Below, piece by piece: positions 8,115 through 16,728 of a stretch of DNA of 64,000 bases. The stretch is from the NCBI RefSeq assembly GCF_004364775.1, contig NZ_SOAL01000009.1:173955-237954 (forward strand). Direction: 5' to 3'. The DNA comes from Comamonas sp. JUb58 (GTDB lineage: Bacteria; Pseudomonadota; Gammaproteobacteria; Burkholderiales; Burkholderiaceae_C). A program made the position numbers and the translations under genes. The first letter of the stretch is position 1. The number at the start of each line of letters is the position of its first letter. The notes under the pieces were generated by a model. It did not search any database and had not been told where the DNA came from. It was given only the letters and a program-made list of their open reading frames with translations.

Positions 8115-9029
8115 TCAGGCCAGCTGGCGCTCGGCCTGCAGCTGGGCCGTCAGCACCTGGCGCAGGCGGGCAGACAGCTCGGGGTTGCAATCGACCAGCG
8201 GGGCCAGCAGGTGCGGGGCCTGCACGCCCACCAGGTCCCAGACCGACTTCATCGGGCCGGGGTTGGTCTCGGCAAAGGCCAGGTCCAAGAGGCCGATCAG
8301 CTCCTGGTGCAGGGCCAGTGCTTCTTGGGTCTTGCCGCTGCTCAGCAGCTCGTACATGCGTGTCCATGTCTTGGGCAGCAGGTTGGCGGTCACGATGATG
8401 CCGCCCTGGGCGCCGCAGAGCATCTGCGCGGGGAAGATGGTGTCCTCGCCGCTCAGCACCGCAAAGCTGGCATCCACGCCCTTGACCACCTTGAGGAAGT
8501 GGTACATGTCGGTGTTGCAGGCCTTCATGCCGATGATGTTCTCGTGGCGCGAGAGCTCATGCAGCACTTCGGGCGCGATCGAGATGCGGGTGCGGTAGGG
8601 GATCTCATAGATCACCACCGGCAGCGGCGAGGAATCCGCATAGCGCAGGAAGTAGTCGCGGATGCCTTGCTGCGACGGCGTGGTGTAGTAGGGCGTCAGC
8701 ACCATCAGCGCATCTGCGCCGGCATCGGCCAGCGCCTGGCCGGAGGCAATGGCGTCGTGGTAGCCGGGGTCGAGCACACCAGCCAGCACCGGCAGGTCGG
8801 CGGACTGGTGCTCGCGCACGGCAGCCACCATGCGGGCCCGCTCGGTGCGCGACAGCGCGCCGTATTCGCCGGTGCCGCCCAGCGGCACCGTGCCGCTGAT
8901 GCCGCTGCCCTGCAGGTGGTCCAGCAGCGCGCGCACGGCCTGGGTGTCGATCTGGCCGTCGGCGGTCACCGGCGTGGCCAGTGCAGGGAAGATGCCGCGG
9001 AGTTGCTCAGAGGTGATACGTGTAGTCAT
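8115..9029 (-). CDS. Dihydrodipicolinate synthase/N-acetylneuraminate lyase family aldolase
   Basis: A 304-residue class I aldolase of the DapA family. The Schiff-base lysine is K169 in ENIIGMKACN, the GGTGEYGAL pyruvate-binding motif is near residues 51-59 and the catalytic Tyr is Y141 in IYEIPYRT. Such enzymes cleave or form a bond to pyruvate. Placement inside a transport and oxidation operon, and the non-DapA sequence YEIPYRTRI in place of the usual YNVPGRT, argue for a catabolic lyase/dehydratase rather than lysine biosynthesis. It is 6 bp downstream of the permease stop, so probably translationally linked. Substrate unknown. Confidence 0.85.
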   Translation of the reverse strand: MTTRITSEQLRGIFPALATPVTADGQIDTQAVRALLDHLQGSGISGTVPLGGTGEYGALSRTERARMVAAVREHQSADLPVLAGVLDPGYHDAIASGQALADAGADALMVLTPYYTTPSQQGIRDYFLRYADSSPLPVVIYEIPYRTRISIAPEVLHELSRHENIIGMKACNTDMYHFLKVVKGVDASFAVLSGEDTIFPAQMLCGAQGGIIVTANLLPKTWTRMYELLSSGKTQEALALHQELIGLLDLAFAETNPGPMKSVWDLVGVQAPHLLAPLVDCNPELSARLRQVLTAQLQAERQLA

Positions 9030-9035
9030 GGTTCA

Positions 9036-10799
9036 TCAATTCAAAGAAGCGGCGGAGCGGCGACGCAGCCAGTCCGCACAGGTGATCAAAATGCCGATGA
9101 AGGCGAACAGGCAGGTCGAGACGGCGGCGATCACCGGCGAGATCTGCAGGGTCACTTCATCCCAGAACTGCTTGGGCAGGGTGGAGCTCAGGCCACCGGA
9201 GGCAAACAGCGAGATGGTCAGCTCGTCAAACGAGGTGGCAAAGGCAAACAGGAAGGACGAGGTCAGACCGGCGGCAATGATCGGGAAGGTCACATAGCGC
9301 AAGGTCTGCCAGGGGCGGGCGCCCAGGCTCTGGGCGGCCATGTCCAGGCGCGTGTCGTAGTTGCGCAGCACGGCCATCATGGTCATCACCACATAGGGGA
9401 TGGCGATGACGGTATGCCCCAGCACCAGACCCAGCGAGGTGCCCACCAGGCCCACCTTGGAGAAGAAATAGAACATGCCGACGGCGATGATCATGCGGGG
9501 GATGATCAGCGGCGACAGCACAAAGGCCAGCAGCAAGGCCTTGCCGCGCATCTGGCTGCGCACCAGCAGGAAGGCCACTGGCGTGCCCACCGCCATGGCC
9601 GCCAGCGCGGCAAAGAAGCCCACGACAAAGCTGCGCACCGTGGCGTTGATCCACAGCGGCGAGGCCAGCATGTCCTGGTAGTGCTGCAGGGTGAAGCCCT
9701 GGGGCGGCCAGTTCAGGCCCGACTTGTCGGCGAACGAGATCGGGATCATCAGCAGCGCAGGCACGCTGAGGAACACCAGCAGGGCCACAACGCTGGCGCG
9801 CAGCACGAAGGAATCCCCCTGCTGCAGATCGCGTTTGCGCGAGCGCGGCACCAGCGCAATCAGGCGGTCGCTGATGCTGCCCAGCAGGCCCAGCACGGTC
9901 TCGGACAGCTGGCGCATGAAGCCGCTGCTGTGGTTACTCTTGTCGGACTGCGCACCGGTCATCGTCGACAGGCCCAGCACCTTGTCATAGATCGCAAACA
10001 CGATCAGCACCACGATCAGCAGCAGCACCGAGATGGCGCCGGCAAAGCCCCAGTTCATCACCTGCATCACCTGCTCGATGATGAGCTGGGTGATCATGGT
10101 TTCTTTGCGGCCACCCAGCAACTGGGGCACGATGAAGAAGCCCACGGCGGTGACGAAGACCATGATGGCGCCCGCTGCCACGCCGGGCATGGACAGCGGA
10201 AAGTAGACACGCCAGAAGGCCGTGCCCGGGCGTGCGCCCAAGGTGAGCGCGGCGCGCGGCAGGTTGCGGTCGATGTTCTCCATTACCGAGAGCATGGTCA
10301 GCACGGCCAGCGGCATCAGCGCATGGACCATGCCCACCAGCACGGCGCCAAAGCTGTAGAGCATGTTCGAGGGGGCATCCTGCAGGCCCAGCGCCAGCAG
10401 CAGCTGGTTGGCCAGGCCGTTGCGGCCCAGCACCACGATCCAGGCAAAGGCGCGCACCAGAAAGCTGGTCCAGAAGGACAGCAGAATCCAGAACACCCAG
10501 CGGCTCTTCTTGTCCTTTTGCAGGGACGAGACCAGGTAGGCAATCGGGTAGCCGCCAACGATGGACAGCAAGGCCGTGACCAGCGAGATCTTCAAGGTGA
10601 TCCACATCGTGTCCAGGTAGACCGAGGAGCTGAATAGCTGGCTGTAGTTGTTCCACTTGAAGCCGCCATCGCTGTAGATGCTCAGCAGCAGCAACTGGCC
10701 GACCGGGTAGACCAGCAGCACCAGAAACAGCATGACCAGCGGTGCGGCCATCATGAGCGGCCTCAGCCAGGCCGCGCGGGGGGTGGCGGCGCTGTTCAT
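9036..10799 (-). CDS. Fused PotB-PotC-type ABC transporter permease
   Basis: A 587-residue protein made of two inner-membrane permease halves. The N-terminal half (about residues 10-290) and the C-terminal half (about 330-585) each have around six hydrophobic segments. Each carries the EAA-type loop contacting the ATPase (ALTLGARPGTAFWRVYFPLS and AQSLGARPWQTLRYVTFPII). In most bacteria the spermidine/putrescine-family permease is two proteins; here they are joined by a roughly 50-residue polar linker (SDKSNHSSG and SRKRDLQQG). Its start overlaps the ATPase stop by 4 bp (ATGA). Substrate is probably a small polar compound matching the catabolic enzymes, not necessarily a polyamine. Confidence 0.9.
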   Translation of the reverse strand: MNSAATPRAAWLRPLMMAAPLVMLFLVLLVYPVGQLLLLSIYSDGGFKWNNYSQLFSSSVYLDTMWITLKISLVTALLSIVGGYPIAYLVSSLQKDKKSRWVFWILLSFWTSFLVRAFAWIVVLGRNGLANQLLLALGLQDAPSNMLYSFGAVLVGMVHALMPLAVLTMLSVMENIDRNLPRAALTLGARPGTAFWRVYFPLSMPGVAAGAIMVFVTAVGFFIVPQLLGGRKETMITQLIIEQVMQVMNWGFAGAISVLLLIVVLIVFAIYDKVLGLSTMTGAQSDKSNHSSGFMRQLSETVLGLLGSISDRLIALVPRSRKRDLQQGDSFVLRASVVALLVFLSVPALLMIPISFADKSGLNWPPQGFTLQHYQDMLASPLWINATVRSFVVGFFAALAAMAVGTPVAFLLVRSQMRGKALLLAFVLSPLIIPRMIIAVGMFYFFSKVGLVGTSLGLVLGHTVIAIPYVVMTMMAVLRNYDTRLDMAAQSLGARPWQTLRYVTFPIIAAGLTSSFLFAFATSFDELTISLFASGGLSSTLPKQFWDEVTLQISPVIAAVSTCLFAFIGILITCADWLRRRSAASLN

Positions 10800-11890
10800 G
10801 CGGGCTCCGGAACGGCGACCGCGTCGCTGCTGGACCAGCCAAACTCCAGGGTGCTGCCCAGCGCATGGTCATGCTTGGCGATGGAGGTCGGGAAGGACAG
10901 CACCACCGGCTCGCTGCTGAGGGCTGGCGCCTTCAGGTAGAGCTTGGTGAGGCTGCCGGTGATCATCGTGTCGAGCAGCTGGCCGCTGAAGCGTTCGCTG
11001 GCGCCTTGGGCCGCAGCGGCGGCCGCCATGTTTTGCGGGCGCACCATCACGCAGACCTTGGCGCCGGTGGTCAGCGGCTGGTCGGCCGATGCCAGCAGCT
11101 CGGTGCTGGTGCCGTTCAAGGCCACGCGGGCCTGGCCGCCCTGGCTCGACACCACGGTGCCTTTGAACAGGTTGCTCTCACCCAGAAAATCAGCCACAAA
11201 GGGCGTGCGCGGGCGGAAGTACAGGTCCGCCGGCGAGCCCAGCTGCTCGATGCGGCCGCCGTTCATCAGGCAGATGCGGTCCGACATGGTCATCGCCTCT
11301 TCCTGGTCGTGGGTCACATAGACGATGGTGGTGCCGGCCTCACGGTGGATGCGCTTGATCTCCAGCTGCATGTGCTCGCGCAGCTTCTTGTCCAGGGCGC
11401 CCAGCGGCTCGTCCATCAGCACGATGGAGGGCTTGTAGACCAGGCAGCGCGCCAGCGCAATGCGCTGCTGCTGGCCGCCCGACAGCTCCTTCGGAAAGCG
11501 CTGCGCCACATGGGGCAGGTGCACCAGCTCCAGTGCTTCCAGCGCGCGCTTCATCGCGGTGGCGCGGTCCAGCTTGCGCATCTTCAGCGGAAAGGCGATG
11601 TTCTCGGCAATCGTCATGTGCGGGAACAGCGCATAGTTCTGGAACACCATGCCGATGTCGCGCTCATAGGGCGCGCCATAGGTCACATCCTTGCCGTTGA
11701 TCAGCAGCTGGCCGCCATCGGGCACGGACAGGCCGGCGATCATGCTCAGCAGGGTGGTCTTGCCCGAACCCGAGGGGCCCAGCAAGGTCAGGAACTCGCC
11801 CTCAGGCACTTCCAGGTTGGTGGGGTGCAGCGCGACAAAGGAGCCGTAGCGCTTGGTCAGACCCGCAATCGACAGTTTTATGTTCTTCAT
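10796..11890 (-). CDS. PotA-type ABC transporter ATP-binding protein
   Basis: A 364-residue ATPase of the spermidine/putrescine importer family. Walker A GPSGSGKT is at residues 38-45, the signature is LSGGQQQRIALARCL, the Walker B is VLMDEPLGALD, and a C-terminal TOBE-like regulatory domain follows. The start chosen is ATG 11890 (MKNIKLSIAG), which has GGAG 9 nt upstream. In-frame ATGs at 11905 and 11920 are possible but would place that GGAG inside the gene. It powers the fused permease encoded immediately downstream with a 4-bp overlap. Confidence 0.92.
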   Translation of the reverse strand: MKNIKLSIAGLTKRYGSFVALHPTNLEVPEGEFLTLLGPSGSGKTTLLSMIAGLSVPDGGQLLINGKDVTYGAPYERDIGMVFQNYALFPHMTIAENIAFPLKMRKLDRATAMKRALEALELVHLPHVAQRFPKELSGGQQQRIALARCLVYKPSIVLMDEPLGALDKKLREHMQLEIKRIHREAGTTIVYVTHDQEEAMTMSDRICLMNGGRIEQLGSPADLYFRPRTPFVADFLGESNLFKGTVVSSQGGQARVALNGTSTELLASADQPLTTGAKVCVMVRPQNMAAAAAAQGASERFSGQLLDTMITGSLTKLYLKAPALSSEPVVLSFPTSIAKHDHALGSTLEFGWSSSDAVAVPEPA

Positions 11891-11943
11891 TTCAATGGAC
11901 TCCATTGCACCGCGGTGCAACGAATGAACCTGGAGGTGCCTGT

Positions 11944-11975
11944 GCGGAGCTCGGCAGGCTGTGCCGCAGCTCCGC
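11944..11975. repeat. Intercistronic hairpin between the binding-protein and ATPase genes
   Basis: GCGGAGCT and AGCTCCGC bracket a second inverted repeat, CGGCA/TGCCG, giving a stem of about 13 bp with one bulge and a 5-nt loop. No U-run follows. Such hairpins after a periplasmic binding-protein gene commonly protect the upstream message so that more binding protein than ATPase is made; that role is inferred. Confidence 0.55.
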
Positions 11976-12003
11976 AGGGTTCGTCATCAGTGGCGGGCCG
12001 TGC

Positions 12004-13080
12004 TTACTTCAGCACCCAGCCGTTGAACTTCTCGATCACCGCAGCCTGGTTGGCCACCCAGTACTTGGCATCGATCTGCACGCCGTTCTTGATGTTGTCG
12101 GGATAGGTGGGCGAGTCCTTGGCCAGCTCGGGCTTGATGTACTTGAAGGCCTCGGGCTGGGTCACGCCGGCGGCAAAGTACTGGCTGAGCGAGCCCATGC
12201 GCTGGGGCTCGGACGCGAACTTGATGAACTCGCGGCAGGCATCGGCATTGGGCGTGCCCGCCAGGATGGACCAGCTGTCGACGCCCCAGATGTTCTGGTT
12301 CCAGACGATGCCGATCTTGGCGCCATCGGCATTGGCCGACTGCGGGCGTGACACCCAGGTGGCGATCATGTCCACTTCGCCAGACTTGAGCATCTGCTCG
12401 ACCTGGGCACCGGAGTTCCACCAGACATCGATCTTGGGCTTGATCTCGTCGAGGGCCTTGAAGGCGCGGTCCAGATCCAGCGGGTACAGCTGCGCGGCTG
12501 GCACGCCCGAGGCCATCGCGGCCTGCTCCAGCGTGTCGAACGGGTGCTTGCGGATACCACGGCGGCCGGGGAAGTCTTTCACGTTCCAGAAATCGGCCCA
12601 GGACTTGGGCGCTGCGCGGCCCTTGAAGGCCTCTTCGCGGTAGGCCAGCACGGTGCTGTAGACATTGGTGCCCACGCCGTAGGGCGACATGTACTGCGCC
12701 GGGATGGTCTTGACGAAGGGGTCGTTCTCCAGGCCGTGTTTTTCCAGCAGCACCTTGCCGCCTTCGGTCAGCAGCAGGATGGCGGGCTGGCTGATCTTGG
12801 CCATGTCCCAGGTGTAGTTCTTGGTCTCGACCATGCTGCGGATCTGCGCCACGGGCTCGGCCGTTGCCTGCACCCCCACCACTTCGATGCCGGTCTTCTG
12901 CGTGAAAGGCTTGTAGTACACCGCGCCATAGGCCTTGGTGTAGATGCCGCCGTCATCACGCACCACGATACGCTTGGACGTGGCACGGGCATAACGCAGT
13001 ACGGCAGGTGCAGCAATCAGGCCTGCGCCAGCCACGGCCGCCTTCAGTGCGGTGCGACGGGAGGTAGTGATCTCAGTCAT
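12004..13080 (-). CDS. PotD-type periplasmic substrate-binding protein (Tat signal)
   Basis: A 358-residue family 1 extracellular solute-binding protein. The N-terminus MTEITTSRRTALKAAVAGAG carries a twin-arginine motif (SRRTALK) before a hydrophobic stretch and a likely cleavage near residues 33-35, so it is probably exported folded by the Tat system. The mature part contains IGIVWNQNIWGVDSW and other PotD/IdiF-like blocks. It delivers the substrate to the fused permease. It lies between the FAD-linked dehydrogenase (50-bp gap upstream) and the ATPase. The cargo is unknown, but the neighbouring oxidases suggest an organic acid. Confidence 0.9.
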   Translation of the reverse strand: MTEITTSRRTALKAAVAGAGLIAAPAVLRYARATSKRIVVRDDGGIYTKAYGAVYYKPFTQKTGIEVVGVQATAEPVAQIRSMVETKNYTWDMAKISQPAILLLTEGGKVLLEKHGLENDPFVKTIPAQYMSPYGVGTNVYSTVLAYREEAFKGRAAPKSWADFWNVKDFPGRRGIRKHPFDTLEQAAMASGVPAAQLYPLDLDRAFKALDEIKPKIDVWWNSGAQVEQMLKSGEVDMIATWVSRPQSANADGAKIGIVWNQNIWGVDSWSILAGTPNADACREFIKFASEPQRMGSLSQYFAAGVTQPEAFKYIKPELAKDSPTYPDNIKNGVQIDAKYWVANQAAVIEKFNGWVLK

Positions 13081-13130
13081 AAAGTGTCCTTTCGAAGGAA
13101 GAGGCAGGGGAAGTCAAGGGAGGGAGGGGA

Positions 13131-14561
13131 TCAGGGACCGGGCGGCAGCAGGCGCCCGGGGTTGAAGCGCTGCTGCGGATCGATGGCGCGCTTGATCGCA
13201 TGCATCAGATCGAGCTCGACGGCGGGCTTGAACAGCGCCATCTCGTCGGTCAGCACCTGGCCGATGCCATGCTCGGCACTGAAGGTGCCGGCCAGCGCGC
13301 AGGCCACTTCGTTGACCGCCTGCTTGACGCGGTGCGAGAGCTGGTCCTGCTCGGCGGGCGTGAGCGCCTGCCACTGCGCAAACTGCAGCTGCGGAATGAA
13401 GTGCACATTGCCGTCGCCCAGGTGGGCCACGATGATGATGGGCGCGCCCGGCACCATGCGGTGCGCCGCAGCCGTGGCCTGGCTGATGAAGGCCGGGATG
13501 GCCGACAGCGGCACGGCCGGGTCGGTGTTGATGCCGATGCCGGCCTTCTTGTTGCCTTCGGAGACGCTGTGGCGCACCTCCCACCAGTCGGCCTGCTGCT
13601 TGCCGTTGGTGGCGATGGCTGCATCCAGCAGCATGCCCTCTTCGGCAGCGGCCGACAGGGTCTCTTCCAGCGCGGCAGCCAGCAGGGCCTCGTCGCAGGT
13701 ATCGGTCAGCTCCACCAGCACATGCCAGGAGTAGCTGGGGCTCAGCGGCGCACGGCGGTCGGCCACATGGTTCAGCACAATGTTCAGCTGCACATCGTTG
13801 AGCATCTCAAAGGCAGACAGCGAGGCACTGCAGCGGCTCTGGAAACGGGCCAGCATGTCGATCGCCGCCTGGGGCGATTCCACCGCCAGCCAGGCCATGA
13901 CACGCGCCGTGGGCAGCGGATGCAGCTTGAGCGTGGCACCGGTGATGATGCCCAGCGTGCCTTCGGAGCCAATGAACAAATGCTTGAGATCGAAACCGGT
14001 GTTGTTCTTGCGCAGGCCGTAGAGCCCCTCCCAGATGCGGCCATCGGGCAGCACCACTTCGAGGCCCAGCACGTTCTCGCGGGTATTGCCATAGCGCAGC
14101 ACGCCCGTGCCGCCGGCATTGGTGGCAATATTGCCGCCGATCTGGCAGGAGCCTTCGGCACCCAGGCTCACCGGGTAGAGGCGGCCATGGCTGCGGGCCG
14201 TCTCCTGCACGGTCTGCAGCACGCAGCCCGCATCCACCACCATCGAGTTGTTGGCCGGATCGACCGCACGCACCTGGCGCATGCGGCCCAGGTTGATGAC
14301 CACGGTCTCGGGCAGGTCCGCGCGGGGAATCGCGCCTTCGCAGAGGCTGGTGTTGCCACCCTGGGCCACGACGTGAACCTGCGCTGCATGGCAGAGCTTG
14401 ACCACCTCGGCCACCTGCGCCGTCGTCGACGGGAACACAACGCACTGGGCCTGGCCCTGGTAGCGGCCGCGCCAGTCGGTCACATGGCCAGCCAGGTCCT
14501 GCTCGCTGTGGAGAACTGCGCTTTCACCAAGCAAGGTGATGAAGGTCTGAATCAATGCCAT
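13131..14561 (-). CDS. FAD-linked 2-hydroxyacid dehydrogenase (GlcD/D-2-hydroxyglutarate dehydrogenase-like)
   Basis: A 476-residue FAD-binding type 4 (VAO family) enzyme. The FAD-binding half contains QGGNTSLCEGA, IGGNIATNAGG and GSEGTLGIITGATL. The FAD-oxidase C-terminal half contains the metal/substrate motif HLGDGNVHF and EHGIG. Relatives oxidise glycolate, D-lactate or D-2-hydroxyglutarate and pass electrons to a carrier. It is the first gene of the operon; its ATG at 14561 follows an AT-rich region with a palindrome. Together with the FMN-dependent oxidase at the operon's end, both D- and L-type hydroxyacids may be handled. The exact substrate is inference. Confidence 0.88.
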   Translation of the reverse strand: MALIQTFITLLGESAVLHSEQDLAGHVTDWRGRYQGQAQCVVFPSTTAQVAEVVKLCHAAQVHVVAQGGNTSLCEGAIPRADLPETVVINLGRMRQVRAVDPANNSMVVDAGCVLQTVQETARSHGRLYPVSLGAEGSCQIGGNIATNAGGTGVLRYGNTRENVLGLEVVLPDGRIWEGLYGLRKNNTGFDLKHLFIGSEGTLGIITGATLKLHPLPTARVMAWLAVESPQAAIDMLARFQSRCSASLSAFEMLNDVQLNIVLNHVADRRAPLSPSYSWHVLVELTDTCDEALLAAALEETLSAAAEEGMLLDAAIATNGKQQADWWEVRHSVSEGNKKAGIGINTDPAVPLSAIPAFISQATAAAHRMVPGAPIIIVAHLGDGNVHFIPQLQFAQWQALTPAEQDQLSHRVKQAVNEVACALAGTFSAEHGIGQVLTDEMALFKPAVELDLMHAIKRAIDPQQRFNPGRLLPPGP

Positions 14562-14603
14562 ATGCCCACGGGTCCAAAAGTCTGGGAGAGGACTCGATGA
14601 TGG

Positions 14604-14623
14604 CTAATTCTTAATAAGATTAG
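14604..14623. promoter_or_regulatory. Putative operator/promoter palindrome of the hydroxyacid operon
   Basis: CTAAT-T-CTTA-A-TAAG-ATTAG is a 20-bp near-perfect palindrome 43-62 bp upstream of the first gene of the minus-strand operon. IclR regulators bind AT-rich palindromes of about 15 bp, and an IclR gene ends this operon, so it is the best candidate site. Confidence 0.5.
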
Positions 14624-14823
14624 TATTAGATGAAATACGAATACATGTGATTGCAATGCGATTGATATGGGCGATGCTGAGCAGGCGTGCTTTGCCAGAG
14701 GTCAGGCTGCGGGGAAAGGGGAATGTGGCTTCGGAGATGTGCTGCTGCGCGGGAGGTTGCTTGCGCTATCTGCGACCTTTTAGCGCTGCGGTGAGCCATG
14801 GTCTGCGTGGGGCTGACTGACGT

Positions 14824-14958
14824 GATCTTGCCACCCGTCTTCGTCTTGCCAAAGGCGTGAAAGCCTTGCGTGAGCAGCTTTCGTCGGAGGCACCTGAAGA
14901 AGATGCCGGTATTAGCGCGAGTCGACTGATGAATGCGTCAGCGACGATAAACGGCTAA
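14824..14958 (+). pseudogene. Possible C-terminal remnant of an unidentified gene
   Basis: An open frame directly after an in-frame TGA (14818-14820) runs to TAA at 14956-14958. It encodes about 44 residues with host-like GC-rich codon use: DLATRLRLAKGVKALREQL then SSEAPEEDAG and SRLMNASATING. It has no convincing start (a GTG at 14857 lacks a ribosome-binding site), so it looks like the tail of a deleted gene. I do not recognise the family. Confidence 0.25.
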
Positions 14959-15137
14959 CGGGAGTGTTTTGTGAATGAAAGACAATTACCTGCAGATTTC
15001 ATTGTCTATTTTTATATTAACCATCATAGAGAACATCAGTCGAGCATTTTCTCCAATAATCACTAAATTGCATTTTTGGATGTATAAAAAGCTCATATGG
15101 CTTGTCACAAAAATAACTCTCACAAAATAGTCATCGC

Positions 15138-15407
15138 CTAGTTGATGCACTTCTTTTTTTTTCTGTGTCCATGAACCACGTTTTCTATGAATTTATCTGA
15201 TTTTCTAAAAAACATAGTGTCTAGTCCATCAGCGTTCAGTCCGCAAGTCATCCAGTTTTCTGCCGTGTCCCAGTTATCGGAAAATTCATTCATGAGGCAT
15301 TCAGCATGGGTTTTCACTAGGACGTCATCTACTACCAGTCTATTGTGATCCGCAAGGCTTACATTGGAGTAGATGAGGGTAAATATGAAGATATATATCT
15401 TAAACAT
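15138..15407 (-). CDS. Small secreted hypothetical protein
   Basis: An 89-residue AT-rich gene. The N-terminus MFKIYIFIFTLIYSNVSLA is a clear Sec signal peptide with cleavage predicted after LA, leaving about 70 residues with three Cys (CLMNEF, WMTCGL and a terminal KKKCIN) and a basic HGHRKKKK tail. It lies 21 bp downstream of the interrupted membrane-protein gene and at the end of the small-gene series behind rhs. A periplasmic immunity protein is one possibility, but no matching toxin is present. Family not recognised. Confidence 0.55.
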   Translation of the reverse strand: MFKIYIFIFTLIYSNVSLADHNRLVVDDVLVKTHAECLMNEFSDNWDTAENWMTCGLNADGLDTMFFRKSDKFIENVVHGHRKKKKCIN

Positions 15408-15428
15408 TGATAGCCTATTAATTATTTA

Positions 15429-15689
15429 TTAATCTTTATCGTGCTTGACAAGTTTTCGACCTAAAGAGAGCGCAAGGACAGTACCCAGCATTCCTGCGAT
15501 AGCTAACAAGCCAGCAATTGCCGGTTGTCTACAGCGCGGGTTAGAAGCAAACAGGGTAAAAGCATTTCCTCAGTCTGCAAAAGCCATACTGAAGGAGGAA
15601 ATCACCCACATGAGACACCAAATGGAGAATATTGAAAGTATGACCGCAATGGCGTATAGACAAAAGTAGAGGAATTTGCGAAAGCTCAT
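15429..15689 (-). pseudogene. Small two-helix membrane protein gene interrupted by an in-frame TGA
   Basis: ATG at 15687-15689 opens MSFRKFLYFCLYAIAVILS and continues as one hydrophobic helix for 39 codons to TGA at 15570-15572. The same frame then runs on without another stop for 46 codons through a second hydrophobic helix (AGLLAIAGMLGTVLALSLG) and a basic tail, ending at TAA 15429-15431. One frame and a two-helix topology across the stop indicate a single gene of about 86 residues broken by a nonsense change. If the first stop is real, only a 39-residue single-helix peptide would be made. It belongs to the series of small membrane proteins downstream of rhs. Confidence 0.5.
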
Positions 15690-15881
15690 TTTGAAGTTTC
15701 CAGCTATATTTAAATCGCATTCCAAAATCTAATGTGGGGCTAAGAGAGCATCTACTCTGTAAAGTGAATGTTGATTGTCCAATCGATAATACATATCAGA
15801 ATTCGAGCATAAATTTTATAATTTGTATTTTTAATGTTCGGGATATAAATCTAACGATTTTATTTTTGGTGTAAAGATTTC

Positions 15882-16217
15882 TTATTCAGGTTTCCCTAAT
15901 TTCTCATTACTTGTATAAGCTGTCACAAATCGCTGCGCAATGAGGATGTCGCTAATTTTCGCGGGAACCATAAGTAAAAAACAAGACAAAATCCCTGTTG
16001 AATCATCCAGGATTATTCGCAATGCAGTCAGCAGCAACCAGCAAATGGGTGCGGCTATAATCGTTTCTACTGCTCTCACCATCCATATGTCAGTGCGAAT
16101 GTCTTTGTGGCATAGGGGGCAAATAGAACGAGACGTTTGATAGAGTTTGAAATATAAATGCCCGCAGCTAGGGCAACCGGCTCGTTTGATACGCTTGAGA
16201 TAAAAATTCATTGACAC
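15882..16217 (-). CDS. Zinc-ribbon membrane protein, hypothetical
   Basis: A 111-residue protein. Near the N-terminus are two Cys pairs (GCPSCGHLYFK and ICPLCHKDI) forming a probable zinc ribbon, followed by two hydrophobic segments (ETIIAAPICWLLLTALRIIL and TGILSCFLLMVPAKISDIL) and a polar tail. The start is either GTG 16217 or ATG 16211; a GAGG lies upstream and fits either. It is AT-rich, isolated and on the same strand as rhs. The zinc-ribbon plus two-helix design occurs in various uncharacterised inner-membrane proteins; an immunity role is only suggested by location. Confidence 0.5.
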   Translation of the reverse strand: MSMNFYLKRIKRAGCPSCGHLYFKLYQTSRSICPLCHKDIRTDIWMVRAVETIIAAPICWLLLTALRIILDDSTGILSCFLLMVPAKISDILIAQRFVTAYTSNEKLGKPE

Positions 16218-16314
16218 ATTGCCTCACACTTACCTGCTTTGGTCGGGTAGACCGGAGACCCGCTGCAAATTCAGCAGAGACATGGTAGTCAAATGCTGTT
16301 ATGGGCTTGCATGC

Positions 16315-16482
16315 CTAGCTCCCGTACCAAAGTTGATTTGCTTGTAATTCCTCACGGTCAATAAATAACAGATTTCGTTTCTCAGAGGAATTAAGCTTAT
16401 TGAGGAGCTGAAGTAGATGCTTCGAAAGGTCTCTGTCAAGCAGGCTAGAGCTTTGCTGACATTCGTGCTTTCAGTGAGCGCA
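16315..16482 (-). pseudogene. Possible C-terminal protein fragment
   Basis: A frame that opens just after a TGA encodes about 55 residues, ending LLFIDREELQANQLWYGS at TAG 16315-16317, with amphipathic helical sequence before it (SKHLLQLLNKLNSSEKRN). It has no start codon with a ribosome-binding site. It reads like the tail of a soluble protein left in the decayed tip/immunity region, but could be chance. Confidence 0.22.
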
Positions 16483-16509
16483 TCGCTGCCCAAAGGGCAA
16501 GGCGTGTGA

Positions 16510-16728
16510 TCACTTCACTTTGCATCTCCATTGCTTGACCCACAGCACGATGGAAACGATCACACAAGCTACACCTCCCCCAAGCTGCAACGCAGCCCAT
16601 GTCGCGTACTTCTGCCTGTCCTTGCCAGGAAAGGAACCTAGCCAAGCAGTTTGTAGCGCCCACATGAGAAAAGTGAGAGCAGCTAGCAATAGCGCCACTG
16701 TCAATAGCCATAGAACCCATTTGCGCAT
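16510..16728 (-). CDS. Small two-helix membrane protein, hypothetical
   Basis: A 72-residue protein starting MRKWVLWLLTVALLLAALTF, with helix 1 at about residues 3-30 and helix 2 at about 47-64 (GGGVACVIVSIVLWVK), ending in a basic KQWRCKVK tail. A short soluble loop (SFPGKDRQKYAT) joins the helices. It sits in the series of small membrane proteins downstream of the Rhs tip. Size and topology fit an orphan immunity protein, but no cognate toxin is present. The ATG at 16728 is the only sensible start. Confidence 0.5.
   Translation of the reverse strand: MRKWVLWLLTVALLLAALTFLMWALQTAWLGSFPGKDRQKYATWAALQLGGGVACVIVSIVLWVKQWRCKVK

Larger units (their letters stand above)
14562..15137. other. Gene-poor stretch between the hydroxyacid operon and the Rhs cargo region
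   Basis: 576 bp without an intact gene. The first 80 bp hold the promoter/palindrome of the minus-strand operon. The middle is GC-rich and contains an open reading fragment without a start at 14824-14958. From about 14960 it becomes AT-rich, marking the edge of the Rhs-associated region. No terminator or RNA gene was recognised. Confidence 0.6.

Noticed and set aside
8085..10637. Very long plus-strand open frame (about 850 codons), rich in His, Gln, Gly and Ala
   Set aside because: It is antisense to the DapA-like and fused permease genes, whose motifs are unambiguous. High GC produces such frames; composition is not protein-like.
15445..15669. Plus-strand open frame of 74 codons
   Set aside because: No signal, no ribosome-binding site; it is opposite the two-helix membrane gene with the in-frame TGA, which explains the region better.
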